Part shown: positions 23,853-36,908 of the stretch, piece by piece | Numbering within the stretch: position 1 is the stretch's first letter | How the letters are laid out: every line of letters begins with the position of its first letter | Assembly: GCA_013399875.1 (NCBI GenBank) | Contig: VXAZ01007995.1 | Location: 2,645,486 to 2,709,485, forward strand | Reading direction: 5' to 3' | DNA length: 64,000 nt | From: Gymnorhina tibicen | Lineage: Eukaryota; Chordata; Aves; Passeriformes; Artamidae | The notes under the pieces: model-generated | Seen by the model: the letters and a program-made list of their open reading frames with translations, nothing else | Databases searched by the model: none | What the model was told of the DNA's origin: nothing | Program-made: the position numbers and the translations under genes

Positions 23853-26135
23853 ACTTTTAGGAATCATTGGCACCATTAGATGAAGTTCCACCTGCAGCTG
23901 TGAACTCCTTGTTAAAGTGATAGTCAAGGAAGGGAGTGCTATTCAGGCTGACCACTGCTAATACTCTTATTTTTTTTGCTAAGTAAATTTTTTATTTTGA
24001 AATTATAAATCGCATTTCATCCAAGCCAGACAGGCTTTTTGGCTGATTTTGGGGGTTTTTTTGATCACACTTGCATGTTCACAATCCAGGTCTGGCTGAT
24101 GCTCCACTATACTTTTGTCAGATACTCCAGACTCTTCAGGAAATGTGTCTCCAGCTACCAAATTTCTCTCTGTTTATACTCAGCCACTGTGCTAATCATA
24201 TCACCCTAGTGGTATCTCTGACACAGGTTGTTTCTTTGACTATTTGTTTTTTTTTTCCTATCCCCATTTGGTAACATTTTTATCTAGAACAGGAGCAGTT
24301 TCAGCTAAAACCAGTAACACAAAGAAGAACAAAATGTTTTAATCCCAGAGACTAAAATCTCCTTTTTTTCAACACAATAATGGCCAGTTTTCATTTGTAC
24401 CTGGCACTTCTAAGCTGTTGTTCTCCACGGTACTCACACGCCTGCATGGAGCACTGCAGACAGATTAGTGTGTGGTTCACTATCCTGTTTCTAGATGTGC
24501 CCCTTTACTCAGCTCCAACACTCTCACGTGTTGTGTTAACACTTGCATCCTGTGACGTGGGGTGTCTGTGCAGTAGCATCTGCACGTTGCTGCTCTGAAC
24601 ATCTAAACCAGTTTGGGGTTTTTTTTTTCAGGAGTTTTGCCATTCTGAGGAATCTCTGTGCTGCTGCTTTTTGTTTGGGGCAGACATGTTAGTTATGCCT
24701 TCCACTTTGCAGTGATCTACTGTACACCTTATCTTTTCTTCCAGGTGTTTTATTGCTGTTACACGGAACTTGTGCTGTTGCTTTCTTAGTTTTAGCTCAG
24801 CATCTCAGTGTCTTTCCACGGCTCTTTAGGGCCTTTAGTCAAACTCCTCTCTTTTACCTTGGATCAAAATATTATCCATCAAAGCTTTAGTATCCTCTCT
24901 ACCATCAAAACATGGTTGTATTTTCTTGGGATGTGCCTAGGGGGCTGAACACAACTCAAATATCCCTCTGAGGAAATAATGTCTCCTAAAATAGTTTTTT
25001 GAAGATGTACAGCCATGTTCTCTATTTTTCTAGGGGCATCTGCCAGCACCCTGCTGATGAATCAGAGCCGTCTCTTCAAAGAATTTACCCCTTACCAATG
25101 GAGGAAAATATTCCCTTTATATAATACACGTAATTTTTTCTTGGACTAAGTATACAAGAGGGGTTCAGTATGGAATCTTTTCTCCCTCTCTTGCATCTTC
25201 TTCCTACTTCAACATTCTGTAATTCTTACAGATGTGATGTTATCGAATTCCTCTTAGCATCTGCACTGGGGAGAGAGTGTTTTGGATTTTTAAATTTTAA
25301 GTAACATTAATCAGGGAGTGGCTGACTTGTCCATTGCTGCATTGAGAGTTTCCTTGAGTCTGGGAGATATGATTAAGCTCCTCCTCAGTAATTCTGGTTT
25401 CATGTTTCTCCTCCCCATCTCAGTTTTTCAGTGAGACACGAGAGTTTGAGGGTTTTTTTTTTAACCACTTATGAAAAACTCCCCCTTCACTTCTGCTCCT
25501 TCCCCAAGTGCTTCTATAAAGTGGGTCAGAGTCAAGGTCACTGACAAGTCTGCTTCAGTGCTTGCATTTGAACTGCTGAGCACTGAGGAGAATGAGCTCC
25601 TGCACGACACAGCACTCAATTCCAGCTGCCTCTTGCTGGAGCTTCTTAGAGTCAGGGCTTCTCACAGGATGCAAGTGGAAATGCCTGGAATGAGCTGATC
25701 TATTTTATTTTTCCCACTTCAGAAGGCGTTGGGACCGTGCCCTTTGTTCAGTTTTCCTGGGATTGCATTTGCCTTTTAAGACATGGGGGCAAAGTCACTG
25801 CCACGGCTTTTTTATTTAATACAAAGGAGCTCTTAGTATTCAAAAATAATTTAGAGACAGCTGGCCAAGTGTTTGACCTAACTATGTCTGTTCATGCTAT
25901 TCTACTGGTGCAAGATAGCAGTAATAGAGCCAGTGGACAATTAGGCCAGGGTATGCAATGAAGATGGGTAAAGTGAAATGCTGATTTTAAATGAGGATAT
26001 TGACATAGTAGCATCTCAATCAGGGAGAACTGGAACAGCAGTGTAAAATTATACACCAATAACAGAGGAAACCAAGCCAGCAGGGGAACATTATAGTTCA
26101 AAGAAGGATCAGAGGCAAAAAAGAGAAAAGAAAAG

Positions 26136-26150
26136 AAAAAAAAAAAAAAA
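26136..26150 (+). repeat. A-rich (AAAAG)n then poly(A)
   Basis: aaaag units from about 26122 run into fifteen A. It lies just upstream of the old LINE remnant and may have helped obscure its 5' limit. Confidence 0.8.
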
Positions 26151-26299
26151 GGCAGGGAGTGGAATTGTATCAACAAGTACTGAAAAATCTCACAATCTCT
26201 ATGCATTAAAATTTCATGCCAAAATGGGATGGTAGCACTAAGCATCTTTAGTGCCATGCTCAGAATTACCACAGAAGCAATGAGGACTCAAAGAATGTA

Positions 26300-27262
26300 A
26301 TGACAGAGCCTGATTAAGAGTCATGATTAAAGGTGATGTAGAAACCACATTTATACACTTTAAAAATGACATCTTCTGGAAGCAAGAAATCAAAGAGCCT
26401 GAAAGGGAAGAGCAAATTTTTTTTTTTTTTTATTTATCCCTTAGCAAGGATTAAGTCTTGATTGAAGATGTAGCTGTCAAAGAAACATTCCGCAGTAATA
26501 AATATAAACATGCTCAAATTCATCATTCCTGGTGGAGTACAGAAATCAAAAAGACCTTAGAATGGCACATACTTCTGAAAGGGGGCCAACATAAAATGGA
26601 AAAGAAATTTAAAAGCAGTCACTAAAAGGGCAAAACAGAACAAAATAACACTTTGGGGTGACGTGGCAGCTATACAAAATCACCACTGTGGGGATGCATT
26701 TTTGCAGCTTTACCATTAGAGAGTAAGTGTGTTACCCTTCTTTGAAAAACTCCACAAGTTTATAAAAGGTTGCATGAGAAGTTAGCAAAGGGGATTATTA
26801 GACTGAAGAAGGTCATCAGCATTAAAGGACACCCTTTGAAGTCTTGCCCAAATGAACTAAGGAAAAAAAAAAAAACCAGTACACTCTGGCAAGTTAAATG
26901 CAAACCCGTAATAATAGCGGACAAAAACAATTTTGAAGAATAACTTGCTAAAGGCATAAAAACTAATAATAAAAACTTTTTCAAACACATCAGAGGCAAG
27001 AAGCCTGCCTGAAGGTCTATAAGGTTGATAGATGATCAAGATGTAAAAGAAGTGCTCAAGGAAAATAAGGTCTTTGCAGAAAAGCTAAATGAGTTATTTG
27101 CTTTGGTGTTCACAGTGAGGAGCCTAAAGGGAATTCCCAAATTAGAGCTGCTCTTTATGGGGGACAAGTCAGATAACGTGGATAACTGGTTTAATGGTAG
27201 TTTTCATTTTGAAAGAGGAATTTACTCATCTGCTAGCCTGTTTTTGGGGGGTTGAAAAGCAT
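26300..27262 (+). mobile_element. Decayed CR1/L2/L3-clade LINE, ORF2 fragment
   Basis: Seen: three-frame fragments read on the + strand. At about 26525-26600 there is a SWWSTEIKKTL-like peptide. At 26763-26870 a frame reads HEKLAKGIIRLKKV. At about 26945-27115 the fragments KTNNKNFFKHIRGKK and, after frame breaks, VFAEKLNELFALVFT occur. Known: the linker between endonuclease and reverse transcriptase in CR1/L2/L3-type LINEs has the order 'W..EI...L', then 'NKK.FF.YI..KRK', then 'EKAE.LN.FFASVFT'. Inferred: an old, non-functional copy with stops, frame shifts and poly(A)/(T) interruptions at 26417 and 26861. The 5' boundary is uncertain and no reverse-transcriptase catalytic box was seen. It could belong to another jockey-superfamily clade. 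Confidence 0.6.
26417..26430 (+). repeat. Poly(T) tract within the LINE remnant
   Basis: A T run of about 14 bases followed by atttatc, interrupting the decayed LINE-like region. Confidence 0.8.
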
Positions 27263-29009
27263 GAAGATAAAGGCAATCAACCTGTTGCCTATTTTGAATT
27301 TCTGAAAAGCATTGGCAAACTTCTAACCAAATGATTTTAAAGAAGTTAAGAATCCAAGTTGTCCTTGGATGATACGAGCTTTTTGTGCTTATTTGTGCTT
27401 TTGCTTGCATTGTTTCCTTAAAAGTCCCGTGCTGCCCACATCCAGAGATCTCTGTGTGGCTGTTTCATGAGCTCGTGCATGGCGAAGAAAACACAGCTCC
27501 TGCTACTGCTGCCTGACAGGCTCTTGTACTATTCCCAGGTAGAAGTAGAAGAGATGGCTGTTTGATGGCTGGATTGGCACTATCAGGTTTATTATTTAGT
27601 ATTATAAACTGTCAGGTTTGTGGTCGACCAATAGTGGTTGTTCTGCCTAAAAGAGAGCTCTGTTCTGTCCTGTGCACCTCTGCATTCCTGTAGTTCTGGT
27701 GCTTGGGGAGAGCTGAATCTTGGTGGAGTTACTTTGCAGTGCCATACAAAAAAAGGAAAAAAAAAAAAGTGAAACTGTGTTTTGATGGGAAAAGTCTACA
27801 GACTATATGGATTTCCCTAGATAAAAGATCATTATCCTCAGGGGAGGCCATTATATTGTCTTTGTGACAGTATGCAGAGGTCTAGGATAGGTCCACTGAT
27901 TTCTTGGCATAGGTCATTCCAAAATAGCAACCCCAAATAATCCTGTAGACAGGATTCTCCACTGCTTATTTTCAGCTTGTCCCTGGTTTATTGTGTCAGC
28001 CAGAGCCCATGCCTGAGAATAGGAATCCTGTGAGGAAAACACAGCGATGGCCTAGCAGCTGAAAGGAAGGTAACTAATGGATCCAGTGGGGATATTTAGG
28101 CAGAGAGGCTTTTGTTACAGAGTGGGTGACTAGAGCTGAACGAATGATATTGTTTCTCTTCTGCAAAGTATAATAGATATGCTTTATGATTTCAGGTTGC
28201 CAGGATCTTTTCCTTTTGCAAACTCATCCTATGAGGATTATAATGAAGCAGAGCTGTCTCCAGAGTTGTTATTTTCCTTAAACCTGAAAAACTGCTCTTT
28301 TAGTTTCATAGGCATCAAAAAATAGCTTAATGGTGGTAGCATTACTAGCTGGCTTTTGCAGGCAGCAACCCCACAGTTTTGCATATGTTTTCTTGATCTA
28401 GAGCCCAGTTTAAGCTGTTGAATGGGGTCTGTGTCTCTAATGTTCCCTAAGTGCAATTATGAAAAGAAATTGCTTATTTGAATCATTAATCAGTCTCTGG
28501 ATGGCTGCAAGTTCTTATATTTCACGGCTGGTTTTCATGATGTATGTGACCTATTCATAGCGTTGCTCAAGCTGCACGGAACAAGACTTAATTCCTATTC
28601 TTGTTAAAGCTTTTCTGCTGACTTCCTTCACTAGTTTGTGCTTAGAAACTCTCCCAAACCCAGAGGAGCACTATATGCAAAACTGCTGGAAAGGCTCCTC
28701 AGACAAGAAAACTGAATTAGTAGCTTAAATCTTTCAAGTTAGTGTTACACGACAGATCGATGTTTCCTATGTGGATGCATTCAGTCATCTTTTCAGAATC
28801 TGATTACTCTATGCCTTGTGAAAAATCCAATTAAAATTAATGTATTAATTAACAGAAGTTTAATTTTCTTCTTGTCAGGAGATACATCATGATGTTGGAA
28901 TTTTACCACATCAAAGTTAGCAATAGTCCCCATCTTAAAAGTATTTTGAAAGCTTCTACTTGCTGTCTTCTGCAGTGCTGACACCAGTGGATCAATAGGT
29001 TTTTAAAAG

Positions 29010-29100
29010 CAGACAGGAATCACCGTGATAATCTAGTCTGACTTACAAAGTACTAAATATCATCCATCATGGTTTTCCTAAATGGGCATCAAAGTCTGAG
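29010..29100 (-). repeat. Old CR1/L3-like LINE 3' end, antisense
   Basis: 'gtgataatctagtctgacttacaaagtactaaatatcat' resembles the widespread sauropsid CR1 3' end read in reverse ('gatcatctagtctgacctcctgtataacac'). Further similarity fades after about 90 bp. It is much more diverged than the other CR1 copies in the window. Confidence 0.45.
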
Positions 29101-29268
29101 CTTCCCCAACTTCTGGTGGCTTAGCTGTTAGAGAAAATGACTGATCTGAAAGAGCTTAGAGGATTTATCTCACAAGAGCATCTGGAATATCAAATCTTTC
29201 TCCAAATATCTTCAAAACTCCATCCCTGTGCTGGTAAGGTGGTTTTCTTTAAACGAATTCTTTTCTTT

Positions 29269-29328
29269 AAAAAAAAAAANNNNNNNNNNNNNNNNNNNNN
29301 NNNNNNNNNNNAAAAAAAAAAAAAAAAA
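29269..29328 (+). other. Assembly gap (32 N) inside a poly(A) tract
   Basis: Eleven A (29269-29279), 32 N (29280-29311), then seventeen A (29312-29328). The gap falls exactly within a homopolymer, so its true length is unknown and may be only extra A residues. Translations through it are meaningless. Confidence 0.97.
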
Positions 29329-29830
29329 GAATTATTTCTTTTTCTCTTCAGTATATCTACCTTCTGGGAACTGACATATAGGAAACTGCAGTGTAGAGCT
29401 GGATTACTGAGCTGGGTCATTTTGATGGCCTGAGCTGCAGAACCTGACCATACTTTATGTGATAAATCTGCCTGAGTGTGCTGAAAGCTAGGGATACTCC
29501 AACGTGTGAGCTGCCTCCTTCATTTCTGTGGGGTTTGTTCCTGTTCCAGGGTGACTCCTTTAAAGACAATGTTGATAATTATTTCATTATTTCTCAAAAC
29601 ATAGGAAGGATCACATTATGAAGACAGATAATCCTTGATTCACATAAATGTACATCTGGGAGAAACAGAGAGTTGCCTGAGCATAAACAGCAAAATTTAA
29701 GTTAACACACACCATGGAGCATATGAGCAGGGAGGAAAAATCAACAATGTGTTTGATACTGCTGAAAAGGGAGCTCAGCAAAATAACCTGCAAAGATTTG
29801 CTCCCTCCTTCATGTTTGTGTCTGGTTTGT

Positions 29831-30353
29831 AGAATCACAGGACACTTAGGTTTGGAAAGGACCTCAAGAGATCATCCAACCCCCCTCCAAGGCAGGGTCA
29901 TGTAGAGCAGGTTAACAGGTGGGTTTGGAATGTCTCCAGAGAGGGAGTTCCAACACCTCCCTGGGCAGCCTGTCCCAGTGCTCTGCCACCCTCAGTGTGC
30001 AGAATTTCTTCTTTGTGTTGAGGCTGAACTTGGGTTTTAGCTTATGGCCATTGCCCCTTGTCCTGTCACTGGGCACCACTGAAAAGAGTCTGGATCCCCT
30101 CTCAGTCTTCTCCAGACTAAAAAGGCCCAGCTCCCACAGTCTCTCCGCATCAGAGATGCTCCAGACCCCTCATCATCTTTATGTCCCTCCACTGGAGCCC
30201 AGAACTGGACACAGCACTCCAAATGTGCCTCCCCAGGGCCCAGCAGAGGGGGAGCATCACCTCCCTTCACCTGCCGGCCACACTCTTCCCGATGCACCCC
30301 AGGACACCGCTGGCCCTCCTGGCCACAAGGACACCGCTAGCTCATGGCCAAGG
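29831..30353 (-). mobile_element. CR1 LINE, 5'-truncated, antisense (about 520 bp)
   Basis: On the + strand this reads as the reverse complement of a CR1 3' end: 'gaatcacaggac', 'aaggacctcaagagatcatccaac', 'cctccctgggcagcctgtcccagtgct', 'cattgccccttgtcctgtcactgggcaccactgaaaagagtctgg', 'agaactggacacagcactccaaatgtg', 'gatgcaccccaggacac', ending near 'tagctcatggcca'. This covers the 3' UTR and the last part of ORF2. The 'gggcaccactgaaaagagtctgg' wording is that of F/J/Y-type CR1 subfamilies, unlike the copy at 58.2 kb. The 158-codon + strand frame over this stretch is antisense to the element and not a gene. Confidence 0.93.
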
Positions 30354-31519
30354 GTAGACAGCAACCCTTTATTTGTATTGATGTATAGAATTTGATGGGC
30401 AATTTTGGTAGTTTTGGTGCTTTTGCCCAATTAACAACGCTGCATAAAATGTAATGCTACTACTATTATCATGGGATCTTGTTAAATAGGTTGTTGCTTT
30501 AAATCTTTTTATTGATGGACTGTCCCCTAAAAGTTCAATTTTTAACTGTGAGAATATCTTGCATTTAGGTTTGGATATTCAACAACACCTTCTGAAATAG
30601 GATCCTGTCCTGTCTCATTATATCTTGAACACAAACCTCCAAAGTTTAAATGCAAGTTAGGAATCAGTTTATGCCCTACTGAAATGTAGTCACCTCTGGA
30701 AAAGACCCCATCAGCACAGCACTATTTGAAGGCTGTTTACTTAGATGTACATCAAGAAAAATCTATTTCTGTTCCAAGTCCAGCTAATGTATTGTTTTGT
30801 AGCTTTTGAAAATAAACTGCCTTCATCTCAGTATTGGTCTTCTGCTAGGGAATTTGTGGTGGTTTATGACTTCCCCCAAAAAGGATATTCACTGTAGAAT
30901 TAAATCTCAGCAGGCGTAGATTTAATCCTCCCTGATGACTTGTAGTCTATGGAAACGTTATTGCCTGTGCTTGGTTGGTGAGTCTGCCCTTCAGGAACTG
31001 GATGTTCTCCTCTTGCTGCAGTTAACTCATGCAATAGAGACAGCTTTTTATTCTGTTTATGTCCCTTGATAATGGCTGTATTGATCTGTCCTGATGTAAG
31101 CAAAGGTTCACAGTTCGCCCAATGTTGCTAAGGGTACCAGACTATTACTGCCACCAGCAGACACATTCCATCATCCCTCAGCCTCGGTGTGTGAAAGCTG
31201 GAGCAGCAGGATGCCACATGTTGGTGACTCAGGAAAATGGCATGTGTCAGAACCCGGCATATGTCAGACTTGGATGCTGCTAAAATTAGAGTGTATTTTT
31301 TGTCATTTTTGTTTTGACTGCCAAGCAATGAAGGAACGTTTAAAGGTTAGCCTAGTTTTCACTTGTTTGGAAGCATAAGTCACAATGACAGTGGTGTGCA
31401 AAACCACCTATGAATTTTGTTTTCAAATAACTGAGCGTTCCTTTATTTTAAAAAATTATCAAAGTGGCTAAAGCTGCCCTGAGCGGGGAGTAAGAAGGGT
31501 GAGGAAGGTGGGATGTTGT

Positions 31520-31575
31520 CCAGCCTGACAGCTCTGGGCAAATTACTTCATCATCTCCGTGCCTGTTCAGTTCAA
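31520..31575 (+). repeat. MIR-like fragment
   Basis: 'ctctgggcaaattacttcatcatctccgtgcctgttcag' parallels the MIR stretch 'cttgggcaagtcacttaacctctctgtgcctcag'. Only about 50 bp is recognisable, and the sides show nothing clear. Confidence 0.45.
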
Positions 31576-32159
31576 CAAGGAATTTTCACTAGAAAGCAAA
31601 ATCCAGGAGAAAATGTTTAGAGCCTGAATTTGTTCTTGCGGCAACTCCAAGTAGAGCTGCGGGAGTGAGAACTGCTGAATCTTATAATACTGCTTGGGGG
31701 ATTTGGCTCTTTGTTTAGAAAACAATTTAAGTCTGTGTACTTGATTTTCCGAGCACAAACCCCCCGTTGTCCTTGGAAATAAGAAATAATATTCCAGCTC
31801 TGCAATGATGAATATGTCTCACCATGACAGAATACTTCAACCTGTTTCAGTCTATTTTTAAAAACAAGAGGCCTGACACCATAGCTGGGAAGGGGTGGTG
31901 GTGAGAGAACAGGATTAACTACTAGATTAGTAGGTTGGGCTTTTTCCCCCAGAGTCCAAGGTGGAGGATAGATTAGCTGATTTAAAGGAAAAACTGTTTT
32001 CATCTTTTTCCCTTCTCCTTGAGAGCTGGAAAATGCTGATTGTTTGATCCCATCTGATCCTGGTTCTAGTCTGTTAATAATTCCATTCTCCAAGTGGCGT
32101 GGTTGCCTTCTAACAAGATTAGAGGAAGGCAGGGAGTGAACTGCTCAGCTGTCCTCTAG

Positions 32160-32238
32160 ACACCCTTGGAAAGGGTGGTTTGGAGTGGGTTGCCAGGAGA
32201 AGTGGTGCAAAGAGCCCCATCCAACCCAGCCTATTTAC
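32160..32238 (+). repeat. Possible CR1-like internal fragment
   Basis: 'gtgggttgccaggagaagtggtg' followed by 'gagccccatcca' resembles the CR1 stretch 'ggttgcccagagaagtggtgg...gccccatccc' just upstream of the 3' UTR end. It is short and isolated, without the expected continuation, so this is tentative. Confidence 0.35.
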
Positions 32239-35200
32239 AGTTGTCATAGTAGTGGATTGTTCTGTGCAAAACCAAATATTTAGCAGTTGTTGTGTGTTAG
32301 TCAAACTGAGATATACCACTGTTGTGTAATAAGGTGGGATTCTGGACAGAGTGTTTACAAATGACTTTGTTGATTTCAACAGTCTTGTAATAGCAAAGGG
32401 CAATGAAAATTAAAATCATAACAGGCGTTGTGATTTTATGTTACTAGTGAAAATAACTTCAAATGCAGTTTGATAGATCTGAAACATAGAAATTCATCCA
32501 AGTAAAACATTGTTTTGGTTTTCAGTCTTGTTTTGAGAGTGCCAGTATCTTTGACTGAAGTCAGTGGAAGCTGTAAATGATCACTGTGACTGCTTTTAGC
32601 CATGCAGATTGATTTATCACCTGAACCATTAATATCTGTGCACCGAGAGCAGTAGGGAAAGTGTATGTGTATGTGTCTATACATATATTACACTATAGTA
32701 TGTTTTATGCATTGTTTTCCTGTCGATTATGTATTTTGCAAAGGAATTTATCTGCATTTCTTCCCCGTGGAGTTCAGAAGTATGATTGGATCTAGTTATG
32801 CTGCAGTTCAGGGAGAGGCTGGAGCGTTTGAAATAAAGCTTGGGAGCCATTTACCAGGCTATTACAAAAACTCTGGTCTGCACTGGGTACCCCTGCCCAA
32901 AATGCCAGGGAGAAGCTGCCATCTGGCTTTGCAGGCTGGCCAGCATCAAAAGGGTCTGTGCTAATTGGAGCACAGCCCCTCAGTCAGCTGTGGGGAGCCA
33001 TCCTGCAGGAACCTGGAGACTGACTGGAAGACCTGATAGGAATTTTCCGTCTCTAACTCGTGCGATGGAGGCTTGGATGGAGAGCACGACCAGCTGCCAC
33101 CCTCATTCAGGAACCTGTAGAGAGAATAAAGCTGCACTTGGGCTCACTGGCTCTGTACCCCGGCTAATTTTGTTAATAACAAAGTTAATGTCCTTTTGAA
33201 CCACCCTGGGACTTGATGGGGTATTTTAGGATTTTTATCCTTTGGACTGGAAAGGATAGAACAGACTGCAGACAGAGCACATTGGATTATCTCTTCCTTA
33301 GTGCAGATTTCACCTCACCGTAGATTTCTTCAGCTTAGTAGAGTTGTTGTAATGCCCAGGTGAAGGTATTTCACTGTATGAAAGGCTTACTGTCACTTTA
33401 ATAAACAAAATAACGAGTTCTGGTAAGCATGCTAAACAGTGAATGCTGTTCAGATTTCTCTGACCTTTATTGTTTCAGTACCAGTAAATTCCATTTATTT
33501 TAACTTTCCTCTGCTCATCTGAACTAATTTTGTAGCCTAAGCTTTTCTCACAGTGCTACTCAGACTTTTTGCATTAAAATTAAAGGAGAAGAGGAGGGTG
33601 AGGTACAAAAATTCAGAAGGCAAAGTGACTTATGTTTAAAAACTAAGAATGTGGAAAGAGCCGATTTGGCTGTAACAGTTTGACATCAGAAATTGTATTT
33701 GCAAAAGGAGGATATTTTTAAGATGATCTACTTTTTTCTCCCCATTCTCAATATCTTTAAAAATGCATCTGGTAATGGCTTTCAGGAACAACTCTCGGAC
33801 AGGATGTGTATGAAAAACCTTGCTGAAATTTTGCTGAAGGTACAAAAGGACAAATACTCAGCCAGACAAATGGAGACAGAAGGGCACAGGGAGGATGTTA
33901 GCTTTCCCCTGAACTTCTTGTAGCAGTAAGCATTTTAAAGTAATTTTGAATAACCTCATGGAATATGAGTGAAAACAGCTTTACTGTACATTGGGCAATA
34001 ACTGAGCAGGCTTGACATATTTTGTGAGTTGACACCCTTGAATGTAATAAAGTGCATGGATTGAATTTAGTAGCAAAATAAATGACATGCAGGTTATTAA
34101 ACTCCCTCTGTTATTCATGACCATCTTGCATTTAGCAAAACTTTCCATTCTGAAGTCTGCTGCAAGCTGCCATGGAAAATCTAGTCTGTCCCAGGGGAGC
34201 AATGCAGGAGCCCAGGGAATGCCACAGCAGGCACATGGCCGGTTTTAGAGCATACAGAGCCTTGCTGAGGCATTAAGGTGGTGTGCTAAGAGCACAAAAA
34301 CCTTCTAAGAAACAGCCCATTGCCCTTCCCAGGGGAGCTGCTGATTATTTTTATGGTATTATAGGAGAGGGTGACCAGTCCTCCTTTACAATGTCCAGCC
34401 AGACAATGAGGAGTCTTGAGACAAAAATCTCCGCTTGTCTGTTTTTAAAGGTGGGTCAGAAAGAAAAATTAGTGACGAATTTTGCTTGAGGGGCTGCCTG
34501 GTGCCAAGTGGCCTCCAGGTATTCAGTCACCTGGCAGCAGCACTTCACTGCTTGAAGGGATCTTAGAGGTATGTGTGAGGGATAGATAAGGGTGCTTGGG
34601 AAGAAATGGCATTTATTCTGAATAAAAATGGATCTGCAGCCTCCCTACTGGCATCTAATCCTTGCAGTTCTGGGGTTATTTCAATCACCCTTAGGAGATC
34701 TCCTTTTAAATCTGGCTGTCATTCAAATGAATTTGGCCCCTGCAGCAGTGCCAGGGCCACAACCAGCTGTGGAGCACGCTGCTGTCCCTGAGGCATCTGT
34801 TTCTGTGTGAAGCTGTACCTACGGAGCCAAAGGGAATGGGAAGGTGAGCTTAACTTGATGCAGGGGAGAGAAGCAGTCCACGATCAAATGAAGCATGTTC
34901 CTTTGCTAGAAGTTATTGGGCTATAAGCATGTCAAGGATGGTTGAGCCCATGCAAGGAAAATTAATTACTGTTGTTGCCAAACTGCCTGTTTTGTAATTT
35001 GGTCAGATTCTGTCCCCTTGTAACTGTAAACTGTAAACTTCAAACCTTGTAGCTGACACATTTGGGCAGATAGAACATTTCAGCTCCCCTCTTTTTCCTT
35101 TCTAAGCAATTGGTGGTTTAAAAGTTAGTCTGAAGGTTCTTGTCCATCTCTCTGGAGCAGGTGCTGGCTTCAGCCACCCAAGGGCAGTTTGTAATCCCTG

Positions 35201-36821
35201 ACAGTAGGAAGAGGAAGGGTGTTACCATAAGTAAAGCCGAAGTAACAGGCCAAAGCCATGATTTTACCAGGCCTTCCCTTTACAAAGTTTTACTTATGGT
35301 AACAGAAGGGGTCTCATTTTCCTCCTTGTGAACAGCATCCTTTGGCAAAGGAAGGAGCTTCTCTCTTTTGCTCTAGGTGGTTCACAGGCTTGAAAATGAC
35401 TTTTTGCTGGTGCAACAAATGTTTCACTTTGTGCCAGGAACTGGCCTGTCCCTTTGGACATTGAATGAGCAGATGCCTAATTAGCCTATTATTTACCATG
35501 GCTGAGATCACTGAAATTTGATGAAAGAGACTTTACTTTAATCATTGATTCATGACACAGATGCTCATATCATGCATTAGACTGTTTAACCTTCCACAAA
35601 TATAGTTGTCCCATGCACCCTTTAATAAATATCCTGGCAACTGCCCTGTCTTCCTGCATTCTCTGTGAGGGGGAAGCTTGGGAGCTCCCAAATTGGTCCT
35701 TAGTGCTGATAATGTGAATATTGAATGCAAGCAGAAGACACTGAATGGCACCAGGGCACTGGGTGGATCAGGCATACACTGATAGCTTTTAGGGAAGGAA
35801 GAGATCCCTGTCTGATGGTGAAAGGGGATTGCTCTGAATCCTACCGTGCACTGTCTGAGCCTGGAAAGCTGAGCTGGGGCATTCCAGAGGACAGGTCTCT
35901 CAGGAGATCCCTATATTTTTGGGGCAGGAATGCAGCTGTATACCCAGGAGATCACTTAGATAGAGATGAGGCTGTTCCAGACTTCCTTTCTATGGCTCCC
36001 ATGTGGTTGTGTCAGACCCCAACACCCCAGCTTGTTTATTTTCTTCTCTGGAATGAGTACTGGAGAGTCCTGGAGAGAAATTTATCCGTGGTGATGAGCG
36101 AGGCTGTGAACTTACGGGCCGGGCTGCTCCCTTCATTGCATCCATCCATGATGGTTTCACAGCTGGAGGCATCCTTAAAAACTATTCAAATCTGATGTAT
36201 GCAGGTGCCAGACTTCTCTAGAAAGTGTAGCAGGACAATTCCCTGATGCTCTCTAAAGGCCTGAAACTTTCAAAGAATCCTCTTCCCCAGATAGGATCCT
36301 GAATTCAGGAGAGGGTTGTCACAAATACCCTTCAATAGGTGTCAGTAGGATAGCAGACCCTTTTAAAAGGCCTTTCCAAATGCATTTTTAATCCACCCCT
36401 TCACACCCATTTCCCCAAGACACACTGGTTCTTGTATGCTCCCTGCTATATCAGTTTCCTGCTGTACATCCAGAGGTTGAAGAAGTGAGGAGCCCAAGGA
36501 GGCAGAGCTGTAAAAAGGAGCTGGATAAACATCGATTTTATTTTAAAATCTGAATAATTGTTGGGTCTGTACTGCTGGGAAGAGAAAAGGAGTTAAAGAT
36601 TTGCTCTCTGTTTGGTGTGATAAATGGCAAATTCTGTGTAATACCAATGATGGATGTAGCCCGAAAGGTCAGGGGAATTCCCAGCACAGGGTCTGACCTT
36701 TATTTTACTCAGTTCTCTGCACTGAGTTTAGAATAAATTCACCAGTTAGAAAGAATCTACCACTGGAGGTTTTATCTTTGTGTTTTATTTTTGAATGAGC
36801 TCTTTAAATTCTTCTCAGGGA

Positions 36822-36908
36822 TTTTTTTGTGTGTGTGTGTGTGTGTTTTGGTTTTTTATTGTTGTTGTTTGGGGTTAGTGGTTTCTGGTTTCTGTGGGTT
36901 TTTTTCAG
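36822..36908 (+). repeat. (GT)9 dinucleotide repeat and T/G-rich low complexity
   Basis: Seven T, then (GT)9 at 36829-36846, then a T/G-rich stretch including 'ttattgttgttgttt', ending in a T run and cag at about 36908. The tract resembles a 3' splice site, but no credible exon follows. Confidence 0.85.

Noticed and set aside
29919..30395. 158-codon open frame, plus strand
   Set aside because: It lies in the antisense CR1 copy; the peptide is the reverse strand of a LINE 3' end.
31617..32093. 158-codon open frame, minus strand
   Set aside because: No family resemblance, ends inside ordinary intron and overlaps a MIR-like fragment only by neighbourhood. Chance frame.
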